Assembly: GCF_014764715.1 (NCBI RefSeq)
Contig: NZ_JACXXE010000001.1
Coordinates: 620,001-684,000, forward strand
Length of the DNA: 64,000 bases
Origin: Bacillus crepusculi
GTDB taxonomy: Bacteria; Bacillota; Bacilli; Bacillales; Bacillaceae
Direction of reading: 5' to 3'
A model generated the notes under the pieces. It searched no databases and had not been told where the DNA came from. It was given only the letters and a program-made list of their open reading frames with translations. Made by a program: the position numbers and the translations under genes. Position 1 is the first letter of the stretch. Every line of letters begins with the position of its first letter. This document shows, one piece after another, positions 26,063 to 33,887 of this stretch.

Positions 26063-26095
26063 GCGAATCAGCGGAGAGCTATTCGCTTCCTTTTT
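26063..26095 (+). terminator. Candidate terminator after yqjX
   Basis: GCGAAT/ATTCGC stem with inner AGC/GCT pairs, followed by CTTCCTTTTTCT. The inner strand CGGAGAGCT can instead pair with AGCTCTCCG at 26144-26152. Confidence 0.45.
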
Positions 26096-26184
26096 CTGAA
26101 AATCAATGCTATCTGTACCTCAATGCATCGTTAACAAGAAACAAGCTCTCCGAATTTATGACCAGCTCAAGCTTCTCTGACATA

Positions 26185-26231
26185 TGGTGGAGGTCTCCTC
26201 CATCAAATTGTGTATTTAATTTGCACAATTT
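26185..26231 (+). promoter_or_regulatory. Paired stem-loops upstream of the MFS transporter
   Basis: Two adjacent inverted repeats: TGGTGGAGG/CCTCCATCA with a 3-base loop, and AAATTGTG/CACAATTT with an 11-base spacer, 46 bp before the gene. They may form an operator or a leader structure; no known regulator is implied. Confidence 0.35.
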
Positions 26232-26276
26232 TTCATGTATGATTGGAACATCTTACAAACTCAGGGGAGACACAGC

Positions 26277-27512
26277 ATGAAAAATAACTTACGTACTTTA
26301 CATCCACTTAGTTGGACGATCATCATCGGGACCATATTTGGCCGAATGGCGACGTCCATGAGCATTCCTTTTTTGGCCGTTTATTTGACACAAGTCAAAG
26401 GCGCCTCGGCCTCTTCAGCTGGGTTAATCATTGCCGTTAGCTCTCTTATTGGGATCGTTGCGAGCTTTTACGGCGGCTATATTTCTGACCGAATCGGCAG
26501 AAAAAAGGTCATGCTTCTATCTATCTTCGGTTGGACACTAGTCTTTGTTGGCTTTGCGTTTGCAGATGCCATTTGGCTCTTCTTTATCATGAACGCTTTA
26601 AATGGGCTGTGCCGTGCACTTTTTGAGCCAACATCTAAGGCACTCTTATCAGACGTCACTCCGTCAAGTATACGGTTATTTGTTTTTAATTTACGGTATA
26701 CGGCCATTAACATTGGTGTGATCTTCGGTCCGCTGCTCGGCTTATATCTCGGATCATCGAAAACAACCTTTCCCTTTCTCGTCGCTGCGTTCATTTACTT
26801 TTTATACGGATTAACGCTAGCATGGCAATTTCACAAGCATCCAGTTGCTACACCAGAAAACATCAAACAGATCAGCGTCAAAAAAGCCCTTTCTATTATC
26901 CAAAAAGATACGGTCTTTAGCATTATCCTCATCGGCGTTACCTTATGTTCGTTCGGCTATTCACATCTAAGCTCAACTCTGCCTCAATATTTATCAGCAT
27001 CTCCTGTTATTGAGGACGGACCTAAGCTGTTTGGATATCTCTTATCCTTGAATGCAGTCGTTGTCATTATCTTTCAATATCCGCTCATCATGATCGCAAG
27101 GCGCTACTCAACTATTTTATCGTTGACCACTGGGAATATTCTTCTTGCCGGTAGTTTGTTTGCCATTGCTTTTTCACAAAGTCTTGGCATGCTTGCTTTC
27201 ATCATTGTCGTGTTTACGATTGGTGAAGTTCTGCTGTTTGCGATGATGGATCTTTTTGTAGACAATATTGCAAAGCCTGAAGTGAAGGGATCGTACTTTG
27301 GCGCGATGGGATTTTCTCAGCTTGGCAGCGTCGTTGGACCATTTGTCGGTGGACTGTGTATTGACTTTTTTGGTGCAGCCCATCCCCTCTCCATTTTTTC
27401 GGTCTTGTCGATGATCACCATTGCAGGCGTCCCGTTCTTACTCATCGGATACTATCGACTGAAAAAGCGATCGGCGGCTGCCGTAGCTGTTAAAGTAAGT
27501 GGAGGTCATTAA
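26277..27512 (+). CDS. yqjV: Major facilitator superfamily transporter YqjV
   Basis: A 411-residue 12-helix MFS protein. The loop 2-3 signature appears as GGYISDRIGRKKVMLLSIFG, typical of proton-driven exporters; the long central loop near residue 200 and a weaker repeat in the second half are present. It resembles DHA1-type multidrug exporters such as B. subtilis YqjV; substrate not determinable. ATG at 26277 is preferred (AGGGGAGA upstream) over an ATG 14 codons earlier. Confidence 0.9.
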   Translation: MKNNLRTLHPLSWTIIIGTIFGRMATSMSIPFLAVYLTQVKGASASSAGLIIAVSSLIGIVASFYGGYISDRIGRKKVMLLSIFGWTLVFVGFAFADAIWLFFIMNALNGLCRALFEPTSKALLSDVTPSSIRLFVFNLRYTAINIGVIFGPLLGLYLGSSKTTFPFLVAAFIYFLYGLTLAWQFHKHPVATPENIKQISVKKALSIIQKDTVFSIILIGVTLCSFGYSHLSSTLPQYLSASPVIEDGPKLFGYLLSLNAVVVIIFQYPLIMIARRYSTILSLTTGNILLAGSLFAIAFSQSLGMLAFIIVVFTIGEVLLFAMMDLFVDNIAKPEVKGSYFGAMGFSQLGSVVGPFVGGLCIDFFGAAHPLSIFSVLSMITIAGVPFLLIGYYRLKKRSAAAVAVKVSGGH

Positions 27513-27514
27513 AA

Positions 27515-27545
27515 AAGAACCGCTCTCTAATGTGAGCGGTTCTTT
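27515..27545. repeat. 31-bp direct repeat, copy 1 (terminator hairpin)
   Basis: Identical to 27720-27750. Each copy folds as AAGAACCGCTC/GAGCGGTTCTT with a TCTAATGT-type loop, ending in T on both strands, so each is a bidirectional terminator. This copy directly follows the yqjV stop. Confidence 0.95.
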
Positions 27546-27553
27546 AAATTGTT

Positions 27554-27592
27554 GACAAAGGGCTAAAATGATCTTGATTTTAGCCCTTTGTC
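27554..27592. repeat. 16-bp stem hairpin repeated at 47.9 kb
   Basis: Perfect inverted repeat GACAAAGGGCTAAAAT/ATTTTAGCCCTTTGTC with loop GATCTTG. The 49 bases at 27551-27599 recur at 47922-47970 with only two differences. Confidence 0.9.
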
Positions 27593-27599
27593 TTCTTTT

Positions 27600-27719
27600 C
27601 AGCGTGATAGAAAGCCCTTGAAGTCTAGGAAGGACGAGTACCGGAGCGGAGCGAATTGGACATTCGTGAGCACCGGAACGCAGGACTGACAAAGAATGCG
27701 AGGGTTTGCCTACACGCTG
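27600..27719. repeat. Folded 120-bp intergenic element inside the 31-bp repeats
   Basis: Closed by CAGCGTG (27600-27606) and CACGCTG (27713-27719). Inside, AAAGCCCTTG can pair with CGAGGGTTT with one bulge, the core has two related segments GAGTACCGGAGCG and GAGCACCGGAACGC, and GCGAAT/ATTCGT forms a small hairpin. Purine-rich, GC-richer than its surroundings, no coding frame of merit. Looks like a dispersed structured repeat or RNA; identity unknown. Confidence 0.6.
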
Positions 27720-27750
27720 AAGAACCGCTCTCTAATGTGAGCGGTTCTTT
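27720..27750. repeat. 31-bp direct repeat, copy 2 (terminator hairpin)
   Basis: Exact second copy of 27515-27545, directly abutting the coaA stop. On the minus strand it terminates coaA; followed by extra T on the plus strand. Confidence 0.95.
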
Positions 27751-27751
27751 T

Positions 27752-28711
27752 TTATACACGGCGGATGGCGATCTCTTCCACTTTATGCTGATCGCCTTTT
27801 TTCAAAATGAGATCAGCTCGATATTTTGTCGGTAAAATATTTTGATATAAATTAGGGCGATTGACTGTATTCCAAATCGTGCTTGCCATCTGATCCGCCT
27901 CTTCATCCGTCAAATCTTTATATTGATGAAAAAAGGATTCAGGGTCTTGGAAGGCTGTTTCCCTTAGCAAACGGAAACGCTCCTTATACCAGGATTGAAT
28001 TTGTGTTTCAGCGGCATCCACATAAATCGAAAAATCAAAGAAATCTGATACAAACACACGTGGTTCATCCTTCAGATCATCCAGCGCTGGAGATTGCAGC
28101 ACATTGATTCCTTCAATGATGACAATATCAGCATCCTCCACTGTTTCATATACCCCTTCAAGCCGGTCATAGGTCAGATGCGAATACACCGGGGCATGTA
28201 CCGTTTGTTTACCTGATTTCAATTCATTTAAAAAAGACAGAAGGGCTTTGACATCATAGCTTTCGGGGAAGCCTTTCTTTTCCATCAGCCCCCGATCCTT
28301 TAGTTCTTTTTGAGGATACAAAAAGCCATCCGTTGTCACAAGACTCACCTTTAGTCCATCTCCAAGCCTTGATAAAAGCGTTTCAATGATACGGGCCGTT
28401 GTGCTTTTCCCAACCGCCACACTTCCAGCGATCCCAATTAAAAAAGGGATTTTGGCATGATGCGGATAGTTTAAAAAAGCATTCACATGCTGGTTTTTCT
28501 GTTTTTCAGCAAAGACGTGCAATGTCAAAAAACGAATCAATGGTATGTAAATATCTCGAACTTCTTCAAGCGATAAATAGTCGTTTAATCCTTGAAGTGC
28601 TCTCGCTTCCTCTTCTGAAACAGATACCGGCATATATTCCCCAAGAGCTGCCCATGCCTCTCTCGTATGGCGTGTATATAATGTATTAAAATCTAGTCGT
28701 TCGTCACTCAA
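27752..28711 (-). CDS. coaA: Type I pantothenate kinase
   Basis: A 319-residue CoaA, catalysing the first committed step of CoA synthesis. The P-loop is GIAGSVAVGKSTTARII; further family motifs are VTTDGFLYPQKELKDRG, KGFPESYDVKALLSFLNELK and VIIEGINVLQ. A TTG at 28711 gives exactly the B. subtilis length and lies after GGTGGGAAAG; GTG at 28723 and TTG at 28726 are alternatives. Tail-to-tail with yqjV across the composite repeat. Confidence 0.95.
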   Translation of the reverse strand: MSDERLDFNTLYTRHTREAWAALGEYMPVSVSEEEARALQGLNDYLSLEEVRDIYIPLIRFLTLHVFAEKQKNQHVNAFLNYPHHAKIPFLIGIAGSVAVGKSTTARIIETLLSRLGDGLKVSLVTTDGFLYPQKELKDRGLMEKKGFPESYDVKALLSFLNELKSGKQTVHAPVYSHLTYDRLEGVYETVEDADIVIIEGINVLQSPALDDLKDEPRVFVSDFFDFSIYVDAAETQIQSWYKERFRLLRETAFQDPESFFHQYKDLTDEEADQMASTIWNTVNRPNLYQNILPTKYRADLILKKGDQHKVEEIAIRRV

Positions 28712-28898
28712 AGTCTTTCCCACCAATCTTCACTAAACTCGTAACCAAAAAGACGATAATCCGATTGTAGCCTAAAATGAAGGCGCTGTCTTTATTTTTC
28801 AACTAAAGTTTGCTTCTTTTGCGAAAAAAAGCATTAAAAAAAGGAAAATGAGGGTAAATAAGAGTATTCAGTTGGATAGATAGAAGGGAGCACACCAA

Positions 28899-30227
28899 AT
28901 GAAATATGTGATGATTGGCGGAGATGCAGCAGGAATGAGCTGCGCTATGCAAATATATAGAGAGGACCCAGACGCACACATTGTTGCTTTTGAAAAAGGA
29001 GAGATTTTCTCATATGGACAGTGCGGACTTCCCTACTTGATCGGCGGTCTCATTGATCATCACAGAAAACTCATCGCACGCAGCGGTGAAACCTTTCGCG
29101 ACAAATATGGAATTGACGCCAGATGCTTACACGAAGTGACCTCCATCGACCCAGCGCAAAAAACGGTGTCGGGTCTTCATACCAAAACAAAAGAACCTTT
29201 TACGGAAAGCTATGACCGCCTCTTAATTGCGACAGGAGCAAGCCCCATCACACTGGATTTAGATCACCAGCCATTAGAAGGCATTCACGTATTAAAAACC
29301 ATTCCGCATGCGCTGTCCATTTTAGACCATTTAAAAAAAGACGTCACACATGTCACTATCATCGGCGGAGGCTATATCGGCTTAGAAATGGCAGAAAATA
29401 TAAAAGCGCTAGGAAAAAACGTTCATATTATACAGAGGGGATCAACACTTGGTCCAGGGTTTGACCCCGATATGGCACAATATCTTACAAAAGAAGCGAG
29501 TGATCAAGGCATTCATGTAGTGCTTGGAGAAACCGTGCAGAAACTAGAGGGTGAGACACATGTAACAGCTGTTCACACAGACAAACAGACCATTGAAACA
29601 GATATGGTCATCATTGCCATCGGCGTCACTCCACAAACAGCCTTTTTAGACAAAACAGGGATCAAACGTCTTCAAAATGGGGCCATTGCGGTGAACGAAT
29701 ACATGCAAACCAATGTAAAAGACATCTATGCTGCCGGGGATTGCGCAGCGACCTATCATCGCATCAAAAAAGCACTAGATTATATTCCTCTCGGCACGAC
29801 TGCGAATAAACAAGGAAGAATTGCAGGCTTTCATATGACGGGGACAAACCGGGCGTTTCAAGGTGTAACTGGAACAGCAGTGATGAAATTTATGGACGTG
29901 ACAGCGGGACGAACGGGTTTATCAGAGAAAGAAGCAAAAGAAGCGGACATCCCTTTCTCCACCATCACCATTGATAGTACGGATCACGCTGGATATTACC
30001 CAGATGCGGAGAAAATGAAAGTCAAATTGGTTTACAGAAGCGATGACCACACCTTGCTTGGTGCGCAAATCATCGGCAAAAACGGTGTCGATAAACGAAT
30101 TGATGTCATGGCAGCGGCCCTTTACCAAGAGCTGACCATGACAGACCTTGAAGATTTAGATATTAGCTATGCACCGCCTTTTAACAGTGTATGGGACCCG
30201 CTTCAGCAAGCAGCAAGACGGGTATAA
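28899..30227 (+). CDS. CoA-disulfide reductase-like FAD/NAD(P) oxidoreductase
   Basis: A 442-residue pyridine nucleotide-disulfide oxidoreductase of the single-cysteine class (CoA-disulfide reductase, NADH oxidase). FAD site MIGGDAAGMSCAMQI, redox-active Cys42 in SYGQCGLPYLIGG, NAD site VTIIGGGYIGLEMAENI, second FAD motif DIYAAGDCAATYH, and a C-terminal dimerisation domain ending DISYAPPFNSVWDPLQ. The cysteine context (GxCGxPY) fits CoA-disulfide reductase better than water-forming NADH oxidase, but function is inferred. ATG preceded by AAGGGAG. Divergent from coaA, an apt neighbour for a CoA-redox enzyme. Confidence 0.88.
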   Translation: MKYVMIGGDAAGMSCAMQIYREDPDAHIVAFEKGEIFSYGQCGLPYLIGGLIDHHRKLIARSGETFRDKYGIDARCLHEVTSIDPAQKTVSGLHTKTKEPFTESYDRLLIATGASPITLDLDHQPLEGIHVLKTIPHALSILDHLKKDVTHVTIIGGGYIGLEMAENIKALGKNVHIIQRGSTLGPGFDPDMAQYLTKEASDQGIHVVLGETVQKLEGETHVTAVHTDKQTIETDMVIIAIGVTPQTAFLDKTGIKRLQNGAIAVNEYMQTNVKDIYAAGDCAATYHRIKKALDYIPLGTTANKQGRIAGFHMTGTNRAFQGVTGTAVMKFMDVTAGRTGLSEKEAKEADIPFSTITIDSTDHAGYYPDAEKMKVKLVYRSDDHTLLGAQIIGKNGVDKRIDVMAAALYQELTMTDLEDLDISYAPPFNSVWDPLQQAARRV

Positions 30228-30252
30228 AAGGCCTGTAATGAAAAAACCTACC

Positions 30253-30287
30253 AAAAAAGAAACCAGTTCACGACCGGTTTCTTTTTT
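30253..30287. terminator. Bidirectional terminator between the CoA-disulfide reductase-like gene and yqjQ
   Basis: AAAGAAACC/GGTTTCTTT stem flanked by A- and T-runs, between convergent genes. Confidence 0.8.
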
Positions 30288-30290
30288 GTG

Positions 30291-31067
30291 CTATTTTTTC
30301 ATCATTGCTTTGCGTGCTGCTTTTTCAAATAAAAACGGGAATAATTGATATAATTTACTGCCAGCGTTCATCCAGCCAGGTAAATTAATCTCTCTTTTTT
30401 TCGTCATCATAGCAGATACGACCTTCCCTGCCACCTTGTCTGCACTAAGCATCATGAAATCAACGTTTTTCACATATTCACCGCTGCGATCTGCGATGGT
30501 AAAGAAGTCTGTGGCAATCGGTCCTGGGTTCACTGTCGTGACGTGAACCCCGCAGTCTGCCAGCTCCATTCTGAGGCTATTTGAAAATCCAAGGACGGCA
30601 TGCTTTGATGCGGAATAAATCGCTGATTTTGGAGTGGCAATTTTTCCTGCCTGAGAGGCGATATTGATAATATGTCCCTGCCCTCTTTGTTTCATCTCTG
30701 GGATGACCTTTTTCGTACAGGCAATTAAACCAAACACATTCACCTCAAACATCGACACCATTTCCTCAATGGATGCATCTTCTACGAGATCGAATACACC
30801 AAAGCCGGCATTGTTGACCAAAATATCGACAGCCCCCACTTCTTGATACGCGCGCTCAATGTCCTCAAGCTGGCTGACATCAAGCTGAACGATATGACAC
30901 ACCCCGCCAGCGCTCATAATTTTTTCTTTCACACTAGTAAGCTTTTCCACTCGTCTTGCTGAAATAATGATTTCTGCGCCTTCTGCTGCTGCCAAGTACG
31001 CCATTTTTTCACCAATGCCCCCAGATGCACCTGTAATCCATATTCTCTTTCCTGTTAATCGCCCCAT
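30291..31067 (-). CDS. yqjQ: Short-chain dehydrogenase YqjQ
   Basis: A 258-residue classical SDR. Cofactor motif [21 protein letters not shown] motif [13 protein letters not shown], active-site NIASQAG serine and [11 protein letters not shown] (Tyr, Lys). Substrate unknown; the C-terminal [13 protein letters not shown] is typical of YqjQ/DltE-like enzymes. ATG at 31067 with AAGGAGT 7 bases upstream. Lies 12 bp after yqjP in a two-gene operon. Confidence 0.93.
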   Translation of the reverse strand: MGRLTGKRIWITGASGGIGEKMAYLAAAEGAEIIISARRVEKLTSVKEKIMSAGGVCHIVQLDVSQLEDIERAYQEVGAVDILVNNAGFGVFDLVEDASIEEMVSMFEVNVFGLIACTKKVIPEMKQRGQGHIINIASQAGKIATPKSAIYSASKHAVLGFSNSLRMELADCGVHVTTVNPGPIATDFFTIADRSGEYVKNVDFMMLSADKVAGKVVSAMMTKKREINLPGWMNAGSKLYQLFPFLFEKAARKAMMKK

Positions 31068-31079
31068 ACGTTTCACTCC

Positions 31080-32030
31080 TTAGTTTGCCCTGTAATAAAG
31101 AATTCCGTCTTTTTGCACTTCTTCAATTTGTCCAGCCGCTAAGAGCACATCCAGCTGCCCAACTGTCTCTGACATCGTTAAAAATAAGGCCTCTTCATAC
31201 AGCACAGGAAATAGCTTACGGCAAAGATGAAAGGCGGTCATTTCTTTTCGTTTAAGTAGCTGATACATCGTATTTGACCGTTTCTCTTGTTTCTTAAATC
31301 TTTCTTCGATCAATTCATGATGAGACGTTATGAGCTGACCGTGTCCAGGGTAGATGGTCTTAATTGGCAGATGCAATAATCGATTCAGTGATGCTTTATA
31401 TTGAAGCAGTGATTTTTGACGTTCCTTGCCTTCAAACGGTGCTTCCATTAACGGATTTGAAGAAATGGTCGTCAAAAGCAGGTCTCCGCCAATGAAATGA
31501 CCCGTTGTTTCATCTAGAAAGGAAAGATGCGACTGTGCATGTCCTGGGGTTTCCATCACAAAGAAGTGTTCATGCCCCTTCAAACGATCGCCTTCCTTTA
31601 TGACGTCATCTACATGTGCAGTACAAGAATATGTATAAGACTGCTTCACGATTCTTTCACACTCATCTTGACGAAGTGGTACACCTAACTGCTGAAAAAA
31701 ACGGTCCATAAAATCAATTTGGCGCTGCTTAAACGCTGGGTCCTGACTAATATACGGCTCATTTAACTGGTGTCCGATCACACGGACATGAGGTTTCATT
31801 AGATTTAATAGACCGACATGATCTGCATGATGATGGGTCAAAACCACTTGATCAATATCATCTATTGATAAATGATGTTCCTGTAATTGCATGATAAAGG
31901 CATGCTCCGCCTCTTGTGTCATCGGTCCGCAATCCACTAAGGTCACGGCCTCTCCTTTTAATACATATGCATGCACATCCCCAACGGCAAACGGTGTAGG
32001 GATGGATAATTGAATGATGTCTTCTTTCAC
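31080..32030 (-). CDS. yqjP: Metallo-beta-lactamase-fold hydrolase YqjP
   Basis: A 316-residue metallo-beta-lactamase superfamily protein. The zinc motif HxHxDH appears as LTHHHADHVGLLN, further ligands in ETPGHAQSHLSFLDE, GGDLLL and YPGHGQ. A C-terminal winged-helix-like extension (residues 240-316) is common in this branch. Substrate unknown. GTG start. Divergent from the proI T-box leader. Confidence 0.9.
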   Translation of the reverse strand: MKEDIIQLSIPTPFAVGDVHAYVLKGEAVTLVDCGPMTQEAEHAFIMQLQEHHLSIDDIDQVVLTHHHADHVGLLNLMKPHVRVIGHQLNEPYISQDPAFKQRQIDFMDRFFQQLGVPLRQDECERIVKQSYTYSCTAHVDDVIKEGDRLKGHEHFFVMETPGHAQSHLSFLDETTGHFIGGDLLLTTISSNPLMEAPFEGKERQKSLLQYKASLNRLLHLPIKTIYPGHGQLITSHHELIEERFKKQEKRSNTMYQLLKRKEMTAFHLCRKLFPVLYEEALFLTMSETVGQLDVLLAAGQIEEVQKDGILYYRAN

Positions 32031-32155
32031 TTTTATACGTCATCTCCTGCTTTTTGACTCATGGATTATTACGACTCAATCTTCTTTATTCATTGTATCT
32101 TGCAAAAGGCAGACTGTCATGCGGTTTAAATGGTCAATTTTTTTATTTGTCCCTA

Positions 32156-32185
32156 TTGACACAAACTTGTCCATCGTTGCATAAT
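32156..32185 (+). promoter_or_regulatory. Sigma-A promoter of proI
   Basis: TTGACA and CATAAT separated by 18 bases, directly upstream of the T-box leader. Confidence 0.7.
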
Positions 32186-32189
32186 GAAC

Positions 32190-32430
32190 AACAAATATAC
32201 GATGCGCGATGACAAGGATTAGTAAGCAAAATAATGATGCAAGAGAGTGAGGTCCGCTGGCTGTAAGGCCTCACCATCCGCTTATTTGCTGAACCTGCCC
32301 TTTGAGCTGTTAGGCAAACCTAAACGTTACCCGCGTTAAGGGACTAGAGCTGAGTATGCAAGTTTGCATGCTAATTGAGGGTGGTACCGCGAAAAACCTT
32401 TCGTCCTTTTCAGGCGAGAGGTTTTTTTAT
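32190..32430 (+). promoter_or_regulatory. T-box riboswitch controlling proI
   Basis: A T-box leader of about 240 nt. The T-box sequence AGGGTGGTACCGCG lies at 32378-32391 and is followed by a terminator (AAAACCT...AGGTTTT, T-run) at 32393-32428. An upstream structured stem I region contains GAACCTG at 32291-32297, giving CCT as the likely specifier, a proline codon, in line with the downstream gene. Uncharged tRNA-Pro would stabilise the antiterminator and switch on proI. B. subtilis proI has the same kind of control. Confidence 0.92.
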
Positions 32431-32452
32431 TTTCTACAAGGAGGAGCAGCTT

Positions 32453-33280
32453 ATGAGTAAAATTGGATTTATCGGTGCAGGCTCGATGGCAGAGTCTATG
32501 ATCAAAGGTTTATTAAAAAGTGGCATCATGGCAAATGAAGATATCATTGTCACAAATAAAACAAACGAAAAACGACTAGAAGAATTAAAGGTGCGTTATG
32601 GGGTCAAAACGGATTTTTCTCGGTCCTTTATTTATGAAGAAGCAGATATTCTCGTATTTGCTTTAAAACCGAAAGATGCCGAAAGCGGGATTTCTGAGGT
32701 GCGTCCTTACTTAAATGGACAGCTAATCATTTCTATTTTAGCGGGTATCTCCATTGAAACGATTCAACACTATGCTGGCGGGAAAACGGCAGTGGTTCGC
32801 GCGATGCCAAATACATCAGCAGCGATTCAGCAATCGGCAACAGGCATTGCCGTAAGTGATGAAGTCACTGAGGAGCAAAAGAAAAAGACGGTCGAGCTGT
32901 TTGAAACGATCGGTCATGTGACGGTATTAGATGAATCGCAGCTGAATGCTGTTACAGCCATTGCAGGCAGCGGTCCTGCCTTCATTTATCATTTCATTGA
33001 AGGAATGGAACGAGGCGCTTCGGAACTTGGGATGGACCAAACAACAGCGAAATTGCTCATTTGCCAAATGATTGCAGGCGCCGCCAACATGCTTCAAAGT
33101 AGCGGTAAAGAACCTGCTGAACTGCGCAAAGAAATCACAAGTGAAGGCGGAACGACAGAAGCCGGTCTGAACACACTTGCTTCCTATCAATTTGAAGAAG
33201 CGGTTGTCGATTGTGTCAAAACAGCGACAAAACGCGCAGCAGAATTAAATGAAATGTTTTCAGCCAGTACGTATAAATGA
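32453..33280 (+). CDS. proI: Pyrroline-5-carboxylate reductase ProI
   Basis: A 275-residue P5C reductase, last step of proline synthesis. Rossmann motif IGFIGAGSMAESMIKGLL, then VRAMPNTSAAIQQSATGIAV, and the C-terminal dimer domain with TAIAGSGPAFIYHFIEGMER and TSEGGTTEAGLNTLA. The ATG at 32453 follows AAGGAGGAG directly after the leader terminator; the frame extends upstream into the T-box and is not coding there. Confidence 0.97.
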   Translation: MSKIGFIGAGSMAESMIKGLLKSGIMANEDIIVTNKTNEKRLEELKVRYGVKTDFSRSFIYEEADILVFALKPKDAESGISEVRPYLNGQLIISILAGISIETIQHYAGGKTAVVRAMPNTSAAIQQSATGIAVSDEVTEEQKKKTVELFETIGHVTVLDESQLNAVTAIAGSGPAFIYHFIEGMERGASELGMDQTTAKLLICQMIAGAANMLQSSGKEPAELRKEITSEGGTTEAGLNTLASYQFEEAVVDCVKTATKRAAELNEMFSASTYK

Positions 33281-33285
33281 AATTG

Positions 33286-33317
33286 AAAAGCACCTGTTTT
33301 GATGACAGGTGCTTTTT
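33286..33317 (+). terminator. Terminator after proI
   Basis: Twelve-base-pair stem AAAAGCACCTGT/ACAGGTGCTTTT, 7-base loop, T-run on the plus strand. Confidence 0.85.
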
Positions 33318-33457
33318 CATTTTTATTTTATCTAGTGATGCTTTTTAAAAAACGAGGGATTTTTCACAAAAAATAAACAAATATTAACAAGGGATATATT
33401 ACCTTTCGTAGAATTACTTATATGTACCACAAAAAATGAGGAAGAGGAGTGTTTTGA

Positions 33458-33730
33458 ATGAAGTTAGTTAAAGTTCTTACTGGATCTGCATTGTCACTCG
33501 CTTTACTTTTTTCCGCAGCACCGGCATTTGCTACAAGTGCACAATCTAACGTAGAGGATGTCCATGTCACAAGTGATTTTAAAGCTCAACTTTACACATG
33601 GGATATCACCAACACTACTGGTATTTTTGCCAACTCGTTTGAGCAAGATGGGATTAAATGGTATTTAAAAGGCATCACTAAAAATTCTGATGGAACTTGG
33701 ACAGCTCATTATGAGGGTCAACGAGTATAA
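33458..33730 (+). CDS. LCI-like secreted antimicrobial peptide precursor
   Basis: A 90-residue precursor. Signal peptide about residues 1-26 (VLTGSALSLALLFSAAPAFA, cut after AFA). The C-terminal ~45 residues read GIFANSFEQDGIKWYLKGIT then KNSDGTWTAHYEGQRV, matching in spacing the conserved residues of the Bacillus antimicrobial peptide LCI (G-FA-SF--DG-KW--K, then S-G-W---YE). No cysteine, as in LCI. The mature form may be further trimmed. AGAGGAG lies 7 bases before the ATG; a hairpin terminator follows. No immunity or transport gene is adjacent. Activity is inferred only from family likeness. Confidence 0.78.
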   Translation: MKLVKVLTGSALSLALLFSAAPAFATSAQSNVEDVHVTSDFKAQLYTWDITNTTGIFANSFEQDGIKWYLKGITKNSDGTWTAHYEGQRV

Positions 33731-33738
33731 TCCTAACT

Positions 33739-33760
33739 GGGAGCCTATGGCTCCCTTTAT
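33739..33760 (+). terminator. Terminator after the LCI-like gene
   Basis: GGGAGCC/GGCTCCC stem with 3-base loop followed by TTTATCTATTTT. Confidence 0.6.
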
Positions 33761-33887
33761 CTATTTTAAAAGTAATGAAACATTATACCCCCTTCTTTCC
33801 TCATTAACCTTCATTTACACTCTACATCCCTCACTCAAAAGCATATAAGCATTCAAAGACTCTTGAGACCTCATACATGAACCTGAT

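Noticed and set aside
27438-27692. Minus-strand frame of 84 codons across the composite repeat
   Set aside because: It starts inside the folded element and runs into the end of yqjV; no ribosome site and composition dictated by the hairpins.
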